From contig JAIRUB010000004.1 of the NCBI GenBank assembly GCA_031254635.1, forward strand, positions 1-11,553: 11,553 bases of DNA, read 5' to 3'. This DNA is from Prevotellaceae bacterium. GTDB lineage: Bacteria > Bacteroidota > Bacteroidia > Bacteroidales > UBA932. The notes under the pieces were generated by a model. It was not told the DNA's origin. It worked only from the letters and a program-made list of their open reading frames with translations, and did no database searches. Shown here piece after piece: positions 7,123 to 11,553 of the stretch (position 1 is the first letter of the stretch; every line of letters begins with the position of its first letter). The translations under genes were made by a program, and so were the position numbers.

Positions 7123-7779
7123 ATGTCAGCACTATTAAAGCAAGCGAATAATTTCGCTACACCGGTAGTTATTGTTGCCGATGGCGCCTTTCCTCAACAT
7201 CCTGTTCCTTTAGAGATATTGCAGAAGGCGGCTACCATAGTGTGCTGCGACGGCGCCTGTAACAAATTGTTACAGCATGGCTTCACCCCACACCACATAG
7301 TGGGCGACATGGATAGCATTTCACCCCTGTTACAACAACGCTTTGCCGCGATACTCCACCATTTCCCCGACCAGGAAACCAACGACCTTACCAAGGCGGT
7401 AAAATTCTGTATTGCAAAAGGATGTGAGGCAGTGGACATTGTCGGCGCCACCGGCTGCCGCGAAGACCACAGCATAGGTAACATTTCATTATTAGCCGAC
7501 TACGCAGCAGATATAAGAGTAAAAATGATTAGCGACACCGGAATTTTCACACCCCTGCTAAGCAGCGCTGCGCTTGATAGTTTTCCGGAACAAAAAGTAT
7601 CCATATTTTGCTTAACTCCTGCGATATGCATTATTTCTCAAGGTTTGAAATATCCGTTAAATGAGGTGATTTTCGATAGTTGGTGGAAAGGCACGCTGAA
7701 CAAAGCCACCGGCCATCGCATTGATTTACAATTTAATTTTGGGAAAATTATTGTGTATCAGTCGTTTTACGATAAATAA
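7123..7779 (+). CDS. Thiamine pyrophosphokinase
   Basis: The product transfers pyrophosphate from ATP to thiamine to give thiamine diphosphate (EC 2.7.6.2), letting the cell use salvaged thiamine. With the ATG at 7123 it has 218 residues, a normal length. The family motifs are clear: CCDGACNKL (41-49), GDMDS (61-65), DQETNDLTKA (83-92) and GATGCREDHSIGN (108-120), which form the nucleotide and thiamine site. The C-terminal beta domain ends with HRIDLQFNFGKIIVY. I prefer ATG 7123, two bases after the fmt stop; the TTG at 7117, which overlaps that stop, would add only two residues. The close spacing implies co-transcription and translational coupling with the lptF-fmt gene. The corresponding gene is called thiN in Firmicutes; I leave the symbol blank because naming differs between phyla. 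Confidence 0.95.
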   Translation: MSALLKQANNFATPVVIVADGAFPQHPVPLEILQKAATIVCCDGACNKLLQHGFTPHHIVGDMDSISPLLQQRFAAILHHFPDQETNDLTKAVKFCIAKGCEAVDIVGATGCREDHSIGNISLLADYAADIRVKMISDTGIFTPLLSSAALDSFPEQKVSIFCLTPAICIISQGLKYPLNEVIFDSWWKGTLNKATGHRIDLQFNFGKIIVYQSFYDK

Positions 7780-7800
7780 TTTAAAAATTAAAATTTAAAA

Positions 7801-7828
7801 TTTAATAAATTATTAACAATTTATTAAA
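7801..7828. repeat. All-AT hairpin downstream of the thiamine pyrophosphokinase gene
   Basis: TTTAATAAATT (7801-7811) and AATTTATTAAA (7818-7828) form a perfect 11-bp inverted repeat around the 6-nt loop ATTAAC. A second, weaker pair, AATAATTTA (7775-7783) with TAAATTATT (7806-7814), shares part of it. There is no G or C in the stem, so it is a poor intrinsic terminator. It may be an operator for the downstream gene or simply low-complexity DNA. Confidence 0.35.
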
Positions 7829-7857
7829 AAGTGTAAGGTGTTTAGCTAAAAGTATAG

Positions 7858-7865
7858 TACATTTG
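7858..7865 (+). promoter_or_regulatory. Bacteroidota-type -7 promoter box of the C25 protease gene
   Basis: TACATTTG is an exact match to TAnnTTTG and lies 30 bp before the ATG at 7896. No good -33 TTTG is found at 19-21 bp upstream (the bases there are TAAG), so the promoter may be weak or need an activator. The leader to the start codon is A-rich (AAAAAATAAAAACA), as is usual for translation starts in this phylum. Confidence 0.55.
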
Positions 7866-7895
7866 CAAAATTAAAAAACCTAAAAAATAAAAACA

Positions 7896-10800
7896 ATGAC
7901 CAGACTAACTATGATTTTAGTGGCAATTCTTTTGGCATTTACGGTTAATGCTCAAAATATTATATTGCCAACAAACGGAAGCAAAGGCATTACAAAATCG
8001 AATGACCGGTTTTCCGGATTTCAAGCTACATTTTCATACAGCCAAATTGAAAGTGTAACTATCACAGGAACAGAAAAAGGTTCATTTTCAGCGATAACTA
8101 TTGCAGGAGCCTATCTTGATGGCGATTTTGGTATGCCGGGATTACCTATTTTCAGAAAAATGATTTCCGTTCCGGTAGGAGCAACACCAAAGATTGTGAT
8201 AAGAAATTACACTGCAGCCGAATATCGTTTAGAAGATTACGGTATTCAAACTATCTTCCCCGTACAGCCGGATGTGAGAAAAGATCAAAGCAATGTTCCT
8301 TTCATTTATGATGAGAAAGCATATACGCTCAACGATTACAACTATTCGGACATGGCTGAAGTCGGCGTTTTGGGGAAAATGCGTGGTATGGTTATCGGCA
8401 TGCTTGTTGTTCGCCCCGTACAGTATAACCCTGTTACCAACACTATCATGGTGTACAATGACATAGAGGTTGAAGTAACTTTTGAGGACAGCGATGTACA
8501 AAAGACACATGAGTTGTTCACAAAAACTTATAGTCCGCATTTTGCAAATATGTACGGAGTAGCTTTCAACCAAGGCGTACATAAAGGCGTATTTGAAGAT
8601 AATCCCGATTTACACACTACTCCCGTCCGTATGTTGGTTATCGCCAATCGTATGTTTGAAGCTACCTTGCAGCCCTGGATTGAATGGAAAACCAAAAAAG
8701 GTTTCTACATGGACGTTAATTATACTGATGTAATTGGAACAACGGCAGCAGCCATTAAAACATTCTGTCATAATAAATACAATTCAGGCATAGGCAGCGG
8801 AACGGCGCCAACCTACATTGTAATTGTTGGTGACACACCGCAAGTACCTGCAAGCCAAACAGGAAGTTCAACTGCAAAAGCTACCGACCTGTATTATGCT
8901 ACTGTGGATTCAGATTATTTCCCAGAAATGTATTACAGCCGTATGTCAGCCACAACAACCGCACAATTGGAAAACATCATTGAAAAAATACTGTATTATG
9001 AGCAATATCAATTTGCCGATCCGTCTTTTTTGGATAATGTATTGTTGATTGCCGGCGCTGACGGAACATGGAATCCTCGTGTTGGACAACCAGCCATTAA
9101 CTACGCTGCCAATTACTATTACAATGCAGCTAACGGCTACGCCAATGTTTACAAATATCTAGACTCCTATTCCGGTTGTTATGCTAATTTCAACAATGTA
9201 GGGTTTGCTAATTATACAGCCCATTGTAGCGAGACCAGCTGGGGCGATCCTTCTTTTACCAATTCTCAAATCGGTGGCTTAACCAATCTGAATAAATATT
9301 TTGTAGCCATGGGCAACTGCTGTTTGGCAGCCGATTTCGGCTATGGCGAATGTTTTGGAGAAGCTATGATACGCGCCGAGAAGAAAGGCGCTGTGGGATA
9401 TATTGGCTCTTCCCCCAGCAGCTATTGGGGCGATGACTTCCATTTTGCCGTTGGAGCGTACGCTGGTAATATCGAAACTATTACAAACCCAACCCTGCAA
9501 AATACTACCGATGGCGTTTACGATTTAATGTTCCGCGATGCCGATTTCAATTGCCTGTCTTCGCATGTTTTTGGCGGAAACTTAGCTGTTACCTACGCTC
9601 ACGTCAATCCGGGATATACAGTACATACTTCAAGCCCCTGGTATTATTGGGAAGCCTACAATGTATTGGGCGATGGTTCTTTAATGCCTTATAACGGACA
9701 AGCTGTCGATAACACGGTTTCACATCTTCCTATAGTGCCTATTGGAATGACTTCTTATGAAATAACTGCTATCCCCGGTTCTTATGCAGCTATTTCAAAA
9801 GATGGCATATTGCATGGCGTAGCGGTAGCTGATGCTTCCGGCATCGCCAATGTTAGCTTAGATCCACCCATTATTTCAGGAGGAGACGTTGATATTGTTG
9901 TTACACGGAATCAATATAGGCCTTATATAGTACAGATTCCGGCAGCTGCTTTATCCGGACCTTATATTGTTAGTAATGGCTATGATGTTGCCGATGGAAG
10001 TGAGCTAACCTACATCTCGGGAAATAGCCAAATTGCCGTTACATTGAAAAACGTAGGAGCAGATCCAACCGCAGGAACACTTTCGGTTAACATTTCTTGC
10101 GACGACCCGCAACTGACCATTAATAGCGCAACAGCAACATGTGGAAGCATGAACGACGGCGGAACAGCTATAGTCAACTTCAATGTTACCGTAGCCAACA
10201 GTATTCCCGATAATAAAACTTTCCCTGTAACAGTAACCGTAACAGATACCGACAATACAGTATGGGAAAGCATACTATCGTTGAAAGCATACGCTCCCGA
10301 CTTCTCTTTGGAACAAGTTTTGGTTAACGGCGTGGAAGACGGCAATTTAGAACCGGACGCAATAACTACGCTTACACTCGTCATAAAAAATAAAGGCAAT
10401 GCCGACGCTTTTGCCGTAATAGGCGACATAACAACAAGCAGCGCATTTATTACTCCGGCTTGTGACGATCAGAATACCGTAGCACAAAATTTACCTGCAG
10501 GAGAAACTATAGAACTAACATTCATTGTAATAACCGACCAATCAATGCCTTTCGGGCATAATGCAGACTTTAACCTTTCGCTCACTGCTCAATATGGACG
10601 TACTTATGAGGCGCCATTTAATGCTGTCTGTTCCGCAGGTAGTTTCTGTATTCCACAATCATCCAATGGTTGTAATTCAAACGACAAATTTACATTGGTT
10701 AAACTGACAAAAGTTTCTAATGGGGATATTTTAATAGATCACGCTCCTACTTGCAACAGTCCTAACGGCTACACTAATTATACCGGCAGTATTATCGTAC

Positions 10801-11553
10801 CAATTGAACCCGGAGCACAATATGTACTTAATGTGACGGTTGGAAACGGAGGTACCCAACATATTAAAGGTTGGTTTGATGTAAACGGGAACAACATTTT
10901 TGATGCTAACGAATTGTTATTTAGCGGCAGTTGTTCTTCAGGTGGTTCAACCTCATTTACTTTTACTGCTCCTCAAGATTATATGCCCGGCAACCAATGT
11001 TTCAGGCTACGTTGCCAATATAACACCGCTCCTGCCGATGCTTGCAGTAGTATGAGTTACGGGCAAACCCTTGACTATACTATAGTTTTACCTGAAATAT
11101 ATCCGCGCGTTCAAAACGTAGTTGCAGTATTGGACGACTCAAATATTACCATTAATTGGGATGCGCCAAACGGACAAACACCCGATGGCTACAATATTTA
11201 CCGAAACGGAAACCGTTTAAACACAACCTTATTGACAAGTCCAACCTTTACAGAAAGCAATCTTTCTGATGGCGTATATGTTTACAATGTAACTGCTGTT
11301 TTCGCAGGCAATCAGGAATCGCTTGCTCAAATGTCCAATATTATTTGCCTTACAGACCAACTGTTGTTTACTATAAACTATAATACTCCTGCCAACGGCA
11401 CCTTATCGGTAACCGCCGGCACTGCCACCATTGAAAACGGAACTTTGGTTAACGCTAATACAGTATTAACAATTACCGCTACACCTGATGATGCTGTCAA
11501 GTATCGCTTAGAAACGTTAACGGTAAATGAAACTAACTTTACAAGTGGAAACA
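7896..11553 (+). CDS. Secreted gingipain-like cysteine protease, family C25 (3' partial)
   Basis: The frame is open from ATG 7896 to the window end, 1219 residues so far. Residues 1-19 are a signal peptide, with likely cleavage after VNA. A C25 propeptide-like region spans about 30-235. The peptidase domain (about 242-590) carries the catalytic His443 in AHCSETSW and the Cys pair 475-476 in GNCCLAADF; alignment to gingipain ACVNGDF by memory favours Cys476 as nucleophile. KGAVGYIGSSPSSYW is another gingipain-like signature. An Ig-like domain follows (about 592-684), then CARDB-like beta domains (to about 910), and a GEVED-like domain (930-1065) with DVNGNNIFD and YGQTLDYTI. A fibronectin III domain comes next (about 1067-1150), then the start of an InlB-type bacterial repeat (NTPANGTLSV). 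Such proteins are normally exported by the type IX system through a C-terminal signal, which would lie beyond the window. It could degrade host or environmental protein; its specificity cannot be read here. Confidence 0.92.
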   Translation, partial: MTRLTMILVAILLAFTVNAQNIILPTNGSKGITKSNDRFSGFQATFSYSQIESVTITGTEKGSFSAITIAGAYLDGDFGMPGLPIFRKMISVPVGATPKIVIRNYTAAEYRLEDYGIQTIFPVQPDVRKDQSNVPFIYDEKAYTLNDYNYSDMAEVGVLGKMRGMVIGMLVVRPVQYNPVTNTIMVYNDIEVEVTFEDSDVQKTHELFTKTYSPHFANMYGVAFNQGVHKGVFEDNPDLHTTPVRMLVIANRMFEATLQPWIEWKTKKGFYMDVNYTDVIGTTAAAIKTFCHNKYNSGIGSGTAPTYIVIVGDTPQVPASQTGSSTAKATDLYYATVDSDYFPEMYYSRMSATTTAQLENIIEKILYYEQYQFADPSFLDNVLLIAGADGTWNPRVGQPAINYAANYYYNAANGYANVYKYLDSYSGCYANFNNVGFANYTAHCSETSWGDPSFTNSQIGGLTNLNKYFVAMGNCCLAADFGYGECFGEAMIRAEKKGAVGYIGSSPSSYWGDDFHFAVGAYAGNIETITNPTLQNTTDGVYDLMFRDADFNCLSSHVFGGNLAVTYAHVNPGYTVHTSSPWYYWEAYNVLGDGSLMPYNGQAVDNTVSHLPIVPIGMTSYEITAIPGSYAAISKDGILHGVAVADASGIANVSLDPPIISGGDVDIVVTRNQYRPYIVQIPAAALSGPYIVSNGYDVADGSELTYISGNSQIAVTLKNVGADPTAGTLSVNISCDDPQLTINSATATCGSMNDGGTAIVNFNVTVANSIPDNKTFPVTVTVTDTDNTVWESILSLKAYAPDFSLEQVLVNGVEDGNLEPDAITTLTLVIKNKGNADAFAVIGDITTSSAFITPACDDQNTVAQNLPAGETIELTFIVITDQSMPFGHNADFNLSLTAQYGRTYEAPFNAVCSAGSFCIPQSSNGCNSNDKFTLVKLTKVSNGDILIDHAPTCNSPNGYTNYTGSIIVPIEPGAQYVLNVTVGNGGTQHIKGWFDVNGNNIFDANELLFSGSCSSGGSTSFTFTAPQDYMPGNQCFRLRCQYNTAPADACSSMSYGQTLDYTIVLPEIYPRVQNVVAVLDDSNITINWDAPNGQTPDGYNIYRNGNRLNTTLLTSPTFTESNLSDGVYVYNVTAVFAGNQESLAQMSNIICLTDQLLFTINYNTPANGTLSVTAGTATIENGTLVNANTVLTITATPDDAVKYRLETLTVNETNFTSGN

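Noticed and set aside
8229..8582. Minus-strand ORF of 117 residues inside the C25 gene
   Set aside because: It is antisense to the conserved propeptide region of a clear secreted protease and shows no motifs or promoter.
10010..10429. Minus-strand ORF of 139 residues inside the C25 gene
   Set aside because: It is a shadow of the Thr/Val/Asn-rich beta domains on the other strand; the low-complexity composition explains the lack of stops.

Overview
The window looks like chromosome from a member of the Bacteroidota, probably Bacteroidales-like; the exact genus cannot be read from it. The reasons are: promoter boxes of the TAnnTTTG type before three transcription units, almost no Shine-Dalgarno sequences, the Bacteroidota form of CydB (VQGGQ where proteobacteria have DGFDxG), a long LptF, and a large secreted gingipain-like (family C25) protein with GEVED and fibronectin-like domains, typical of type IX secretion cargo.

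Layout. Positions 1-2372 (+) hold cydA (5' end outside the window) and cydB, the two subunits of the cytochrome bd quinol oxidase. Positions 2373-2690 are non-coding. They carry a strong hairpin that can end transcription from both sides, a perfect 14-bp inverted repeat, and a short relic of a YdeI/OmpD-associated-type gene. Positions 2691-4487 (-) encode the ribosome-associated GTPase TypA/BipA. Positions 4488-4729 are a divergent promoter region. Positions 4730-7779 (+) hold an lptF-fmt fusion gene followed 2 bp later by a thiamine pyrophosphokinase gene, very likely one operon. Positions 7780-7895 are an AT-rich spacer with a promoter. From 7896 to the window end (+) runs an unfinished gene for a secreted C25 cysteine protease.

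How the genes fit together. CydAB is a respiratory unit for low oxygen. TypA is a housekeeping translation GTPase. The lptF-fmt-thiN cluster joins lipopolysaccharide export, initiator-tRNA formylation and thiamine activation, which have no obvious biochemical link. The C25 protein is a separate extracellular unit.

The most unusual feature is the single unbroken frame that joins a complete LptF permease to a complete methionyl-tRNA formyltransferase. No ATG, GTG or TTG lies near the expected Fmt start, so either the fusion is real or a sequence change has hidden two genes. I found no RNA genes, CRISPR arrays, insertion sequences or convincing new multi-gene system.
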